64,000 nt of DNA from Henricia sp. BOLD:AAB3569 (GCA_037783545.1 JBBELK010001245.1:124001-188000), one strand, 5' to 3'; positions 34,801 through 46,439 are shown, counted from the stretch's first letter. Numbers and translations are program-made. The notes: generated by a model not told the origin, from the sequence alone.

Positions 34801-37075
34801 TTTGGCTTTTTCGTTTAGAACGAAAAAGCCTTTGTTTTCGTTCTGATTTTTTTTTTTTTTTTTTTTCCTCTTCTGATTTTTTTCCCATAAACAAAGCGCA
34901 TAGGCGTTGTCGGCGCTTTTTAAGGTTGTTCCCAAACATTGATCTTAACCAAACTTGGTCACATCAAAGACATAGTATAAGAGGTGTGCACCCAAGAATG
35001 GCTTCATTGTGACGTCATCCGTTACGTCATTATAACACTTTAAAAATGCCTAAAAAGCGGAAAATTGCCGAAATATGCACTTTTTAAAATGGTTCCCTTG
35101 CCCAAACCACATGACCCAGGGTTTTCATATTTGGCAAACATTTAGATCAGATCATGAGCTTCAATGTTCTTAGTGTAGGCATTTTCATCTGACCCTTCCT
35201 TCCTGGGTCAATCGAAGGTCAAAGTTCAGCCATTTCAAAAATCACATTTGTTGTGTTGTTGTGTACTTATGAAGCAATTTTAGCTATTAAAGTACGCTTG
35301 ATCTTCATAAAACTAGGTACAGGCATGGGCCATATCACAAACTTCCACCACCATGTAGAATTTTACCATGACATAACTGATTACGTAATTATAATAATGT
35401 TAAAATGGTACAAAAGTGGATTTTTTATCATGAAAATTACCAAAATATGCACTTTTTTAAATGCTTCCCTTCCCAAAACCACATGACACAGGGTCTTCAT
35501 ATTTTACAGACATATAGATCAGATCATGAGCTTCAATGTTCTTAGTGTAGGCATTTTCATCTGACCCTTCCTTCCTGGGTCAATCGAAGGTCAAATTTCA
35601 GCCATTTCAAAAATCACATTTGTTGTGTTTTTGTGTACTTATGAAGCAATTTTAGCTATTAAGGTACGCTTGATCTTCATAAAACTAGGTACAGGCATGG
35701 GCCCCATCACAAACTTCCACCATCATGTAGAATTTTACCATGACATAACTGATTACATAATTATAATAATGTTAAAATAATACAAAAATGGATTTTTATC
35801 ATGAAAATGACCAAAATATGCACTTTTAAAATGCTTCCCTTCCCAAAACCACATGACACAGGGTCTTCATATTTTACAGACATATAGATCAGATCATGAG
35901 CTTCAATGTTCTTAGTGTAGGCATTTTCATCTGACCCTTCCTTCCTGGGTCAATCGAAGGTCAAATTTCAGCCATTTCAAAAATCACATTTGTTGTGTTT
36001 TTGTGTACTTATGAAGCAATTTTAGCTATTAAGGTACGCTTGATCTTCATAAAACTAGGTACAGGCATGGGCCCCATCACAAACTTCCACCATCATGTAG
36101 AATTTTACCATGACATAACTGATTACATAATTATAATAATGTTAAAATAATACAAAAATGGATTTTTATCATGAAAATGACCAAAATATGCACTTTTAAA
36201 ATGCTTCCCTTCCCAAAACCACATGACACAGGGTCTTCATATTTTACAGACATATAGATCAGATCATGAGCTTCAATGTTCTTAGTGTAGGCATTTTCAT
36301 CTGACCCTTCCTTCCTGGGTCAATCGAAGGTCAAAGTTCAGCCATTTTAAAAACCACATTTGTTGTGTTTTTGTGTACTTATGAAGCAATTTTAGCTATT
36401 AAGGTACGCTTGATCTTCATAAAACTAGGTACAGGCATGGGCCCCATCACAAACGTCCACCACCGTGTAGAATTTTACCATGACATAACTGATTACATAA
36501 TTATAATAATGTTAAAATAATACAAAAATGGATTTTTATCATGAAAACGACCAAAATATGCACTTTTAAAATGCTTCCCTTCCCAAAACCACATGACACA
36601 GGGTCTTCATATTTTACAGACATATAGATCAGATCATGAGCTTCAATGTTCTTAGTGTAGGCATTTTCATCTGACCCTTCCTTCCTGGGTCAATCGAAGG
36701 TCAAAGTTCAGCCATTTTAAAAACCAAATTTGTTGTGTTTTTGTGTACTTATGAAGCAATTTTAGCTATTAAGGTACGCTTGATCTTCATAAAACTAGGT
36801 ACAGGCATGGGCCCCATCACAAACTTCCACCACCGTGTAGAATTTTACCATGACATAACTGATTACATAATTATAATAATTTCATGAAAATTACCAAAAT
36901 ATGCACTTTTAAAATGCTTCCCTTGCCGAAACCACGTGACCCAGGGTCGTCATATTTTTTCAGACCTATAGATCTGATCATAGACTACAATTTTGTTCGT
37001 GTAGGCATTTGTATCTGACCCTTCTGTCCTGGTTCAATTGAAGGCCAAAGTTCAGCCAAGTCAACATTTGCGTAT
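34801..37075 (+). repeat. Type B block, array 2: six 370-bp tandem units
   Basis: The head is nearly identical to 31246-31690. The phrase CTTCCTGGGT recurs at 35199, 35571, 35941, 36311 and 36681, then a changed form near 37025. This gives a period of 370-372 bp and a shortened last unit. Units 35571-35940 and 35941-36310 look identical by eye. TGACGTCA and CATGACATAACTGATTAC lie at fixed places. No coding capacity. Confidence 0.9.
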
Positions 37076-37290
37076 AGACATGGTGGATTAAAAAAAAACG
37101 AAACCGAGATATTGTTGCTAATTGTAACTAAAGTAGGGCGCGTATGAATAAACGGGAGATATCATCTGTTAGGGTTGAATCTCCTCTTTAAAATGACACC
37201 ATGATCATGTCATTATGTTTTCGGTTGACTGAGCAGTGACCAGTGTTATGTCAGGGGCCTAGTTTTAGATTTGATCGTTCTCAATGACCG
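37076..37290 (+). mobile_element. Solo arm of the 14588-type DNA element
   Basis: Begins ACATGGTGGATT and shares ACGGGAGATATCATCTG and TTCGGTTGACTGAGCAG with the arms at 14588. It sits at the same position relative to a type B unit as the copy at 62630, so the composite was copied as one. Confidence 0.75.
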
Positions 37291-37559
37291 TTCTCAAATC
37301 AATTTTTACCGTGGCTGTCTATGCCCTGTGCCCTGTGTGACACGGCGCCGACCGAGACGGTGACACTGTAACTTTTTGCGTGGAAGCGGTCTTTTAACTG
37401 TGTCTACCACGGACGTGTAATTCAACAGAAGATGGTTTAATAAAAGGACAGTAAGTAGGATACAATCTTTTATGTTATTTCAGTCTTATTTAAGAGAGTC
37501 CACTCTCTACAAAAAGTATTTGTATGTTATTGAGGGAATGTCGTAGTAGGTTCAGTAAG
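37291..37559. repeat. Unit shared with 62841-63130
   Basis: Contains TGTGTGACACGGCG, ACCGAGACGGTGACAC and GTGTCTACCACGGACGTG, all of which recur downstream near 62890-62960. Confidence 0.65.
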
Positions 37560-38260
37560 GTGCAAAGCTTAATATAGGCCTCATATCATTAAGTCATTGT
37601 CAGGATTTTATTGAACCATTTTCAACAAATCTAATTACGAAATTGTTCCTTCTTGGCCATCCCCTTTAAATCTTAACAAATTATGTGCTCTGATTTCTGC
37701 CTTTGATGACTAATATATGTAGGCCTATATCAGTTTTTCGAGTAAACATCAGATTTCCATCCCAAATGTGAAGAAAACAAACTAATTATGAACAATCTTT
37801 TTTCGCTGACTACATTTTGAGACAGCAGATGAGTACTGATTTAGTAAAAATGAACAGTTTAGAATTCGCAAAGGGAAATAAAACTTGCCTCTCAACTACG
37901 TTTTCAGGATAAACTTTTTTAATTTTTAATTTTAAATGAAATTTGTCTCAAGACTCTCTTAGTATAAATCCTGAACCTACATGTTATGATATTCCTCAAG
38001 GAGCTAATTAAGTAATCAAAAGTTAAAGGAATCTTACCTGGACCATGACTTGGTATCCTCACAGTTCATCAAACACCTGAAAGTAGTAGATCTGTATAGC
38101 AGTAGTTCCCCTTACCCAGACAAACTGACACAACTCAAAAACGGTTCATCATCATGTATCAGATTAAAGGAGCATACAATTTAATGTTTTCCATATTCAA
38201 ACATTCATAACAAATCAGCCGATTGACCTATGACCATGATTCCTGCGCCATATACGGTCA
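37560..38260 (+). repeat. Type C repeat, copy 2
   Basis: Aligned with 32984-33700 and 63140-63990. It ends in a region with CATAATGACGTCATCACGTGTCAG at about 38286. Confidence 0.7.
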
Positions 38261-38650
38261 TTAACAAAGGTATTTATCTGATGATGTCATAATGACGTCA
38301 TCACGTGTCAGATTAAAGGTGCATAAAGTAAAATAAAATAAATATTAAAAAATACGAGCTACAACCTTGCAGACGCGCACATTGCTTGACCTTTGACCTC
38401 GTTTCTTAGTGGTCAAATCTTCGTTGGCTTATAATTTTAAAGTGATAACAAACAACACGCGACTCATAGTATTATGGTTAGGTATAGCCAAGCTTTAAAA
38501 AAAATTAAAAGGGTGACCTTTGACCTCGATAACCATTGGTCAAACAGTTGTTGGCTTATAATTTTAAATTGTTCAAAGATAGAGAATTTGGTTAATCATT
38601 GTATTCTGGTTAGGCGTTTTTCAAGTTTTGAAGTTAAAAAATGTGAAAAA

Positions 38651-38690
38651 GCCCTACGGCCTGTTCACAGAACAGACGTAGCTCTAGTTT
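38651..38690 (+). repeat. Hairpin terminus ending CTAG
   Basis: CTACGGCCTGTTC/GAACAGACGTAG stem, then CTCTAG (CTAG at 38684-38687), directly followed by the T-rich start of type A copy 2. Confidence 0.7.
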
Positions 38691-38692
38691 TT

Positions 38693-40080
38693 TCTTTTTC
38701 TTTTTCCACTCAAACGTTTCCAGAGGTTTTCTTCAAAACGGTTCAAGCTATCAACTTAAAACTTGGTAGGAACATCAACCCCAATGTGAAGATGTGCATA
38801 CAAGTGTGACGTCATTGTGACGTCATAAGGTATCAAATTACAAACCAAAAATGACCAAAATATGCATGTTTTAAAATGCTTCCGTCTGGAAAACCACGTG
38901 ACCCATGATCTTCGTATTTGACAGGCTTATATATCAGATCATGGCCTACAATTTTCTTCGTGTGGGCATTTTCATCTGACCCTTCCTTCTGGGGTCAATC
39001 TGAGGTCAAAGTTCAACGAAAACGAAAATCTAAATTTTTGCACTTATTGAGCAACAATGCCCATCAAACCAAGCTGAATCTTTAAGAAACTAAGTACAGG
39101 CATAGGTCCTATAGCAGACTTTCACCAGCGTGTTTAATATTATGATGGCATCAAGCGTGACGTCATCGTGACGTCATCAAGTATCAAATTACACCTCCCA
39201 AAAACCAAAATATGCATATTTTAAAATGCTTCCGTCTCGAAAACCACGTGACCCAGGATCTTCGTATTTGGCAGGTTTATAGATGACATTCTGTGCTACA
39301 ACTTTCTTTGTGTGGGCATTTTCATCTGACCCTTCCTTCTGGGGTCAATTGGAGGTCAAAGTTCAACGAAAACGGAAATCTCAGTTTTTACACTTACCAG
39401 TAACAATGCCCATCAAACCAAGCTGAATCGTTAGTAAATTAGATACAGACATAGGCCCTACGGCAGACTTTCACCAGCATGTATAGTATCATGATGGCAT
39501 CAAGTGTGACGTAATAATGACGTCATCAGGTGTCAAATTACAAAAATTCAAAGGTTATTATTTTCAAAATTCATATCTCAAGAACCGTAATAGATACTTG
39601 AACAATTCTTTCACAACATGATAAGTCTAAATGAACTTAACAAATCATACGATGTCATGACCCCTGTGTGACGCCTACTTCCGGTCCAAACCGGAAGTTG
39701 TTCGAAAATGTGCAATTTTTTAGCATTTTGAATGCAAATAGATTCAAAGTGGTAGTGAATTTGACCATATTTCTACGGAACGAAATGTTTCAACACATGT
39801 GGACCTTTTGACTATACCATTGGTGACGTCATTACATGGACGGTGGTTACGTAATGTGGTGTCAAATCACGCAAATTTGGAGCTGAGATGTTTTAAAATG
39901 CTGTATCTTGAAAACTACAACAGATATTGGCATGATTCCTTCGCCACATTTAAGAACTTGATGTTCAACATATTGTTCAACAATTTGTGCACAAAATTGT
40001 GACGTCATGATGTCGTCACAGGTGTCACATTACAAGATTTCAAAGGTTATTATTTCAACAATTCATATCTCAAAACGGTG
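38693..40080 (+). repeat. Type A repeat block, copy 2
   Basis: Same orientation as 28736-30015 and about 90 percent or more alike by eye. It carries the paired TGACGTCA sites at 39159 and 39170 and the palindromic ETS-like site at 39677-39698. At the end, CAAAACGGTGCAAGCTATCAAC repeats the block's own beginning (near 38735), as if a second block started and was cut off. Confidence 0.8.
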
Positions 40081-40147
40081 CAAGCTATCAACCCCCAGCT
40101 ATGGCGGATATGCAGGGAGGAGATATTAGTTACCGGATTAGTGTATA

Positions 40148-40270
40148 CAGCAGCCGATTTCACGAAACTTTACGCAATTGCGCAAGTCCACTTACGCCAT
40201 AAGTTATTGCGCAAGTAATGGCGTAAGTGGACTTGCGCAATTGCGTAAAGTTTCGTGAAATCGGCTGCTG
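40148..40270. mobile_element. Perfect 53-bp palindrome
   Basis: Arms 40148-40200 and 40218-40270 are exact or nearly exact reverse complements around a 17-base loop, starting CAGCAGCCGATTTCACG. It is a young foldback/MITE insertion or hairpin. Confidence 0.85.
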
Positions 40271-40340
40271 AACTTAAATTTTTGCCATTCCACAGGTGAT
40301 AACAACGTCTGAAATTCATCACAAAATGTTCCTTTAACCC

Positions 40341-40381
40341 GATCACCTGGCGTTTGTAACAACAAACGTCATACCTCTAGT
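40341..40381 (+). repeat. Hairpin terminus ending CTAG
   Basis: CGATCACCTGG, then a stem GCGTTTGT/ACAAACGT, then CTCTAG at 40375-40380, followed by TTAATG. This is the last repeat before non-repetitive DNA, so it probably marks a real element end. Confidence 0.65.
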
Positions 40382-40580
40382 TAATGTTAACTTGTTATTC
40401 ATTTTTCGGTTCAAAAGTGATGGGGACAAGGCACCAACCACCAGGTGCATTAGGGGTCAGGAAGTGAAGATTTCACTTACCTGAACAGTGATTGGATCAA
40501 AACTGTCAAGGAGCGAAGACTTCAGATGCAGCACATATTGTCCACACCTGTACCTACAATTGAGGCTCGAGGATAAACAG

Positions 40581-40633
40581 GATGATATCGCCGGTGAACC
40601 CAAACGTATGAGCAAGCGTCAAATGCCAACCAG
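40581..40633 (+). CDS. ZU5/death gene: alternative exon a
   Basis: 53 nt after GGATAAACAG and before the donor GTATTC. The frame reads DDIAGEPKRMSKRQMPT. Entry is phase 0, matching the end of the ZU5 exon. The two leftover bases match the entry of the next exon. The basic, Lys/Arg-rich peptide resembles no known domain. Exon edges are judged by eye. Confidence 0.5.
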
Positions 40634-40781
40634 GTATTCATCAAGTGATCTACAATTGTATTACACTTGTTTTAACGTCTAAAATTGTTTTAACGTCTGT
40701 ATTCTAAGCATCGATTTTAAAGAATGTAGATATGGATATTAAACAATTTTTTTAAAATTAGTTAATTGTTTTTTTCCCTAG

Positions 40782-40995
40782 ATCATTCTCCCGAAGAGGT
40801 GTATTTGGCAGAGAGCAGCCAACCCATGTCCACTCATTCCCAAAAGGAGATGGACCCGCGAAGGTGAAAGTCGTTCCCAAATGGCATGAAGGTGATACCC
40901 ACCAGCAGCAACTTCTAGACATTATTTACGTGACTGGAAAACTTTTAAAATTAGGAACAGCAGCACTACATAAGTGTTACAGTACAAGTAATTAA
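40782..40995 (+). CDS. ZU5/death gene: alternative exon b or last exon
   Basis: After TTTTTTCCCTAG the frame, in the phase set by exon a, reads SFSRRGVFGREQPTHVHSF. At 40863 there is a possible donor (AAG/GTGAAA) that would leave phase 0 and allow splicing to the UPA exon at 47576. If the donor is not used, the frame runs on (VPKWHEGDTHQQQLLDIIYV) to TAA at 40993-40995. A poly(A) signal follows 184 bases later. The second form would give a ZU5 protein without UPA or death domain. No similarity was recognised. Confidence 0.5.
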
Positions 40996-41178
40996 TTGTA
41001 TTTCCTTGTTATCTACACTACTTGACTCGCATTCTTGTCATTCCATTCCCTCATTGTGTGTATAAATGCAATCAGTTCATTTCTCCATTGTATGTGTTGT
41101 GCAATCACCTACAGGTACAATACGTTCTAGAGAAATCACTGAATTGTCATAATAATGCTTTGCGGGTTGAAGCTGTTT

Positions 41179-41184
41179 AATAAA
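41179..41184 (+). terminator. Poly(A) signal AATAAA for the alternative last exon
   Basis: AATAAA about 185 bp after the stop at 40995, with a GT/T-rich stretch within 40 bp (TGTTTTATTTCC). Supports a 3' end here but is a common hexamer. Confidence 0.4.
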
Positions 41185-42637
41185 GTGTTAAATAATTTGG
41201 AACATGTTTTATTTCCCCACAATTACAGTCGTAGTAATATGTTGATAAAGAGCCTTGTAGAAATTTAAGCCAATGCATGAAAGGTAAAAATAAAATATTC
41301 AAAACTTAAAACACCTTTAGTTTTCTTCCACAAAGATACCATATCATGTGATTGTTACCTTGCTTTCAACACTTTTAGTTTTCTTTTCTGCTCGTGAAGT
41401 AAAATTTTGGGGCTTTAAAGATAATGAAGACTTTGATGACGACTGACATTGCAAAAGATGAGGACAGCAGTGATGGTGCAATGAAGTATTGAAAAAAGGG
41501 GGAAAACTTTCTGAACTCCAGGGGCCGATTTCATGGCGCTATTGGCACGAAACATTACTTAGCAAATAATTTATCTGCTTTATATTGCAAAAGTTGATTG
41601 CCTGACAAAATATTGTGATATGTATTTACATGTGCACTAAAATGTTGATACTGTTTTTAAGCACAATTTGAAAATACAAATTTAGCTGGTCCCTCATCTT
41701 ACAAAGTAATTCATTAATAAAATCTGTGCTCGGCAAATTTGTGCTAAACAGCGCCAGGTACAAAGTTCATGGAGCTGTCCAGTACAGAAATGTGCTCAAC
41801 ATAAAGTTTATTTACTTTTCAAAATTGTTTCCAGCCAAATCTATGTGTGATTTTGTATTACGATTGACTTGTATCCAGGTACTTTAACCTCACAAAACGT
41901 CCCAAATTGTTTTGTAAATTTTGAGGTTCAGAATGTTTCGATTTACTGATCTTAATTTTCGGTTTGTGGAAATAAAGCAAGAAAATCAATTGATCACGTT
42001 CAAATGACGTCACTTCCTACAAATCGCCACGTGCATCCGAATTTTGAGCGTAGTTTTTTATGACGCGCATCGGCTGCGCCGTATTTCGAACAAATTTCGA
42101 GCAACACGCGCACGTGTTTGGAACATGTTACAGCGTGTGCGTGCGCGTACTTGATAGCGTTTAATACGCAGTCGCATTTCTTCCTACGAAGATGGCTTTC
42201 CCATTCAGTGGCACGTCCGTTCCGATTTTTAGATGTGGATCGGAAACCAGTCTAGCGCCGTATTCGAAAGGACGGATCACTTAATATATGGACGGGGCGG
42301 CCGATTTTAGCAGGGATTACACACTACGAACAAACGCAACAAATATTAATATTTTCAAACAGGAAGAATTTATTCTTCTCCCAACACGGTTTTAAAACAT
42401 TCAAATGCAGTTTCAATGGGTATATGATGCATTTATTGGCGGCGTACTTGAACTTTCATAAACTGCATACCCTACAAATAATGATACGATCCGACGCGCA
42501 ATGACACTCGAGAGCCTTGTCAGCTGGGCGCGCGGCGAAGCACTCATTGCTAATCCGATAGGAAGAAAGTAGTTTAAAGATACAAAACCAGAAAAAACGT
42601 AAAAAAGACCCTTACATTTTCTTTTTAACATCGATAT
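41185..42637. other. Intron: no gene recognised
   Basis: AT-rich to about 42000, then CG-rich with alternating CG/GCGCGTG near 42090-42150. No repeat partner was noticed. Confidence 0.4.
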
Positions 42638-42922
42638 ATGTTTTTACCAATCAATAAGGATTCTTACTGTGTAGCTCTGGTTAAGTATTTTGGGTGTTAC
42701 ACGGACGAGGAAATTCCGACTGACCTATATGCTCAGCGACAGTCTTATCGAACGGGACCGCTAACCGAATACGAACTCAGTCTGATCTTTCGCACCAACC
42801 AGTTTACTGAGAACGCATCAGTCTATATTCGAGATCGCCCTTTACCATGGTCACCATTCGCCGCCCGGATATCGCTTGCAAAAACGACACACCGAAGTGG
42901 ACTTCACTTGCCTTATTTATAG
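42638..42922 (+). other. Unidentified 94-codon ATG frame
   Basis: A true ATG opens a frame with mixed composition, for example VKYFGCYTDEEIPTDLY and YELSLIFRTNQF. No family was recognised and no splice or promoter evidence was seen beyond its being open. Being in an intron, it may be chance. Just downstream, CCTTATATGG near 43225 fits a CArG box. Confidence 0.2.
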
Positions 42923-43549
42923 AACTTCGGCAGCTAGTTACATGAATAAATATGAGGAGAGAACCAATGAAAAGGCGCCACCGTGTCCTCTTGCCACATG
43001 GTTGAGACCAAGGCTAGCGTCATGTATTAGCCTTGTGCAAAAAGGTAATAGCTAAAATAAGAAGTCAGAGCTGAGTCAGCAATCTTCTGAAGGACTATAT
43101 GACTTAGCCACGCCCAATCATGCGCTGATTCAGTTATGTAACGGCATCTCGCTTTCCGGATTGGCCCTTGAATAGCGTCAATGTACCGACGGTTTGGACC
43201 GACGGTTTAGCCAATCACAAAACCTTCCCTTATATGGCAGGTTTCTAGGCAACCCTGCCATGTTTACCGAAAACACAGCCACCTGTTTATGGGGAAAACA
43301 GAGCCGTCTTAATTTGTTCCACGCTGTCCACGTGTTTTGGTGTGGCAATGAGGCCGGAAAGCAAGATCTCGTTGTAGCGAATTTCGTGTGGTGAAATAGA
43401 GAGTGCTTCTAAATTATAAGACTGGAAATTATCAGTAATCTAGGTTCGCAGCAATACCAACAATTACCATGTACGAACACCCACTGGGACCTTACGCACT
43501 AAACCTATGAGACAACACTAACAAATTTGGAATTTTTCCTTAAACTCCT
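42923..43549. other. Intron: no gene recognised
   Basis: No coding or repeat signal apart from the CArG-like site near 43225. Confidence 0.4.
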
Positions 43550-43990
43550 GTCGCATACGTCGCAGGACGGGGTTACGACAGGCCTATGACAGAAAATAGG
43601 GCAAATCATGCGATAGTCATGTGACTGTCCTACGATATTTGGGTGTCCTGCGACGAAAAATTGCATCGTAGTGGACTGTCATGGGGTTTTGGTCCGGACC
43701 CCAAAAAAAATGTTTTCGGATTTGTTTTGCTTATGGCCATGTCGTGGCACAATCGTACGACTGTCCTATGACATGCTTACGATTATCGTACGATTTTAGG
43801 GTCTTCCAAGGCCCTCAAAATCATACGATAATTGTATGCATGTCGTAGGACAGTCTTAGGATCATTGCAGGATGGTCCTGCGATGCTCGTACGATTGTTG
43901 TTTTGTCTTGCGACAATGGTACGACAATAAAACAAATGTAGGACAGTCGCAGGACAATTGTACGATTTAACTATGATAGTGCCCATTTTT
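43550..43990. repeat. Dense array of CGTACGATT and GTCCTACGAC motifs
   Basis: TCGTACGA-like palindromes and GTCCTRYGAC recur in both orientations through about 440 bp. At the centre, arms of about 43 bp (43762-43804 and 43816-43856) form a hairpin around TCTTCCAAGG. It is probably a foldback element built of inverted motifs. Confidence 0.7.
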
Positions 43991-44737
43991 TCCTAGTAAC
44001 TACGGATCGCACGACATGATGTTCCTTTGTGACTGCGGCTAAGATGCTTCTAGCATCACCCCAACATCGTAGCCCAAAATATTTCGAACGATGCAAAATA
44101 TCCTGCGACGTAGATCACTAGAGCTTTAGTAAAACCATGATTATTTTCTCTTAATTTTGTGTTTTTTATCATCAAACTAACATTTATTCATGGTTTATAG
44201 ATCATAAAAAGGCAAATCATGGGTGTCCGAGCATGGTAATGAACCTGAAAATAAGGAGTTGCAAAAGAGTGGACCATGCATGAGATCGAGCAGGATTAAC
44301 ACAAGGAAAAAAAGATGATCTATGCTGGGAATTGGATCATTTCTTGGACACTTATTACTTAGAACGTTTTTTAAAAAGCCTATTTTTATTTACTCTTTAT
44401 TCTATGGTTTATGTCAATAACAATGGCCAACAGCTGCCGTTGACCGGGCCACCTTCCATGGTTGAATTGTGTATAAAAAATGTGCATGTACACATAATAA
44501 AGTTAGTCATATCACTTATATTTAACCTGAGATGTAGCCAGGCAGCATGTGGTAAGAAATTAAGGCCCGTGGGCATCGGATGATTAGAAAATGCCACATA
44601 GCTAGATGTCTTAATTACACCCCAAGGAACAAGAAAAACCATGTTGGCAAAATCTGAGTGGTTGCAGACGGCGGCCATCTTGGATTTCAAAAATTTCTGC
44701 TAGAAATTCGGGTATATTTTTTTGAAAAAAAGTTCCC

Positions 44738-45075
44738 CAACCTCCAACAAAATTTAACAAAATATTTTTCAGTGGTTTATGACAGGAAATGAATGTGGTG
44801 AATGACAGGAAAAAAGTCTATCAAATTCAAGTCACCAGAATGGGAAAAATCTGGGCCAATTCCAAAATGGCCGCCAATGACCTTGAAAAACGTTAAAATG
44901 GCTGTAACTTTTGTAATATTTGGAGTAAAACGGTGACTTAAATGTCTACCCTGGGGTTTTCAGTGTCAGGGAATTCACTGGTATCCGTGATATTTCAATC
45001 CAACCTTCGACAAACAATAAAAGCCACAAATTCAAAATGGCGGTCATAATATATAGGCATGGAAGGGGGTAGAGA
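44738..45075 (-). repeat. Inverted copy of the 14061-14400 repeat
   Basis: Its reverse complement follows 14061-14400 through GACCGCCATTTTGA, TTGTGGCTTTTA and GGCGGCCATTTTGG, with many substitutions. Confidence 0.7.
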
Positions 45076-45142
45076 AAATGGTTTTTCTAACTGCTTATGT
45101 CAGATGTAGCTTCTTTTATTGGTCAGTGATGTGCTCAACCAG

Positions 45143-45200
45143 ACCCCCCCCCCCTCCCCACCCCTCCCCCCCCCCCACCCCCCTCCCCTCCCCACCCCCA
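45143..45200. repeat. Poly-C tract
   Basis: C runs broken by T and A, about 58 bp. G-quadruplex/i-motif candidate. Confidence 0.8.
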
Positions 45201-45359
45201 TCTAGTGGCAAGATGGCTGCATCAGCCACCGTACGAGCCGCTAAGGCAGGGTGCGCCACTCTGCCAGAATTTTCTATCTGACAATCTGTATTTCTAGGAC
45301 TGGTTTAGAGACACGTAGTTCAGGAGGTCAGTTCATCCCACACAGTTTTTATCAACAAA

Positions 45360-45830
45360 TGACCATCCCAGCCCAGCCCAACCCTAAGCTCCGAAGTCTA
45401 GCCCGAGGCCGTCCCAGCCCAGCCCGATGCTACCCCAGCCCATGCAGCTCGAAGGCATATGTCCTGCCCGATGCCATCCGGCCCAGCCCGATGCCATCCA
45501 GGCCCAGTCCGATGCCATCCGGGCCAGCCAAAGCCATCCCAGCCCAGCCCAGCCCAAAGTCACCCCAGACCAAAGTCACCCCAGACCGAAGCCACCCCAG
45601 CCGAGCCTAAAGCCACCCCAGCCCAGCCCCAAGCCACCCGACCCCAGATGGAAGTTCAGAAGCCACACCCCGGCCCAACCCAAAGCCAGCCCGAATCAAT
45701 CCCGGCCCAGCTAGCCCCAAGCCACCCCGGCCCAGCGCAAAGCCACCCAGCCCAACCCCACGCCACCCGACCCCAGCTGGAAGTTCAGAAGCCACCCCGG
45801 CCCAACCCAAAGCCAGCCCGAATCAATCGA
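45360..45830. repeat. CCAGCCCAGCCC / AAGCCACCCC minisatellite
   Basis: Imperfect repeats of CCCAGCCC, AAAGCCACC and GATGCCATCC. A larger duplicated block around TGGAAGTTCAGAAGCCAC recurs at about 45648 and 45778. Pro/Ala-rich frames run through it in all three readings, which is expected for such DNA, so no gene is called. Confidence 0.85.
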
Positions 45831-46067
45831 ATCGTTTGTGACAGTCGTCAATGAGGCTTGCGCGTAGTTGCAACGGCTGGTAAAGCGTATAACCCGTCTT
45901 TTGAGCGTTTTTGTTAATTTTGCACTTCTTTAGTAAATTACGGGATAGTTTGATGATCTTTTTTCATAACGACCATCAAAAAAGTATTGTCAATGCTGCT
46001 ACATCTCTCAATCATGTAAACAATATAGGCCGGTGTGTACCTTTAACGGGCTCATGATTTGATATTT

Positions 46068-46403
46068 GGTACCGTGGCCGAGTGGTTAGGGCCATTGACT
46101 CGCAATCATGGGTGAAAACTTGGGGTTGCGGGTTCGAATCCGGCTGCGGTACCTGTGCCCTTGGGCAAGGCACTCAACCACACTTGCTCCATCCTTCGGA
46201 AGGGATGTAAAGCCGTTGGTCCAGTGTGTTAGGTAATTGGTAACGCACTCTAAAGATCTCAGAGCATTCTTTCGTAAAGAGCAAGGGGATTCCCCGGTGT
46301 CTCTGGCCATTTCTAATTCTAATTCTTCATGGGTTTCCTCACGCTTACGAGTGACAGTGCAATGAGCACTATTGAGGAATCCTTGGTATGAATACCAGAA
46401 AGA

Positions 46404-46432
<29 letters not shown>
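46068..46432 (+). mobile_element. Full-length tRNA-derived SINE (family A)
   Basis: Head GGTACCGTGGCCGAGTGG (A box), B box GGTTCGAATCC at 46131, body with CCCTTGGGCAAGGCACTC, and 3' end GAATCCTTGGTATGAA followed by about eight TAA/ATA triplets. It is the best-preserved copy and serves to delimit the others. Confidence 0.9.
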
Positions 46433-46435
<3 letters not shown>

Positions 46436-46439
46436 TATG

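Noticed and set aside
34801-37075. CRISPR array
   Set aside because: Units are 370 bp with no short repeat/unique spacer pattern, and the context is eukaryotic.
45251-45854. 119-131 codon Pro/Ala-rich frames
   Set aside because: All three + frames and one minus frame are open over the CCAGCCC minisatellite; no start context or domain.
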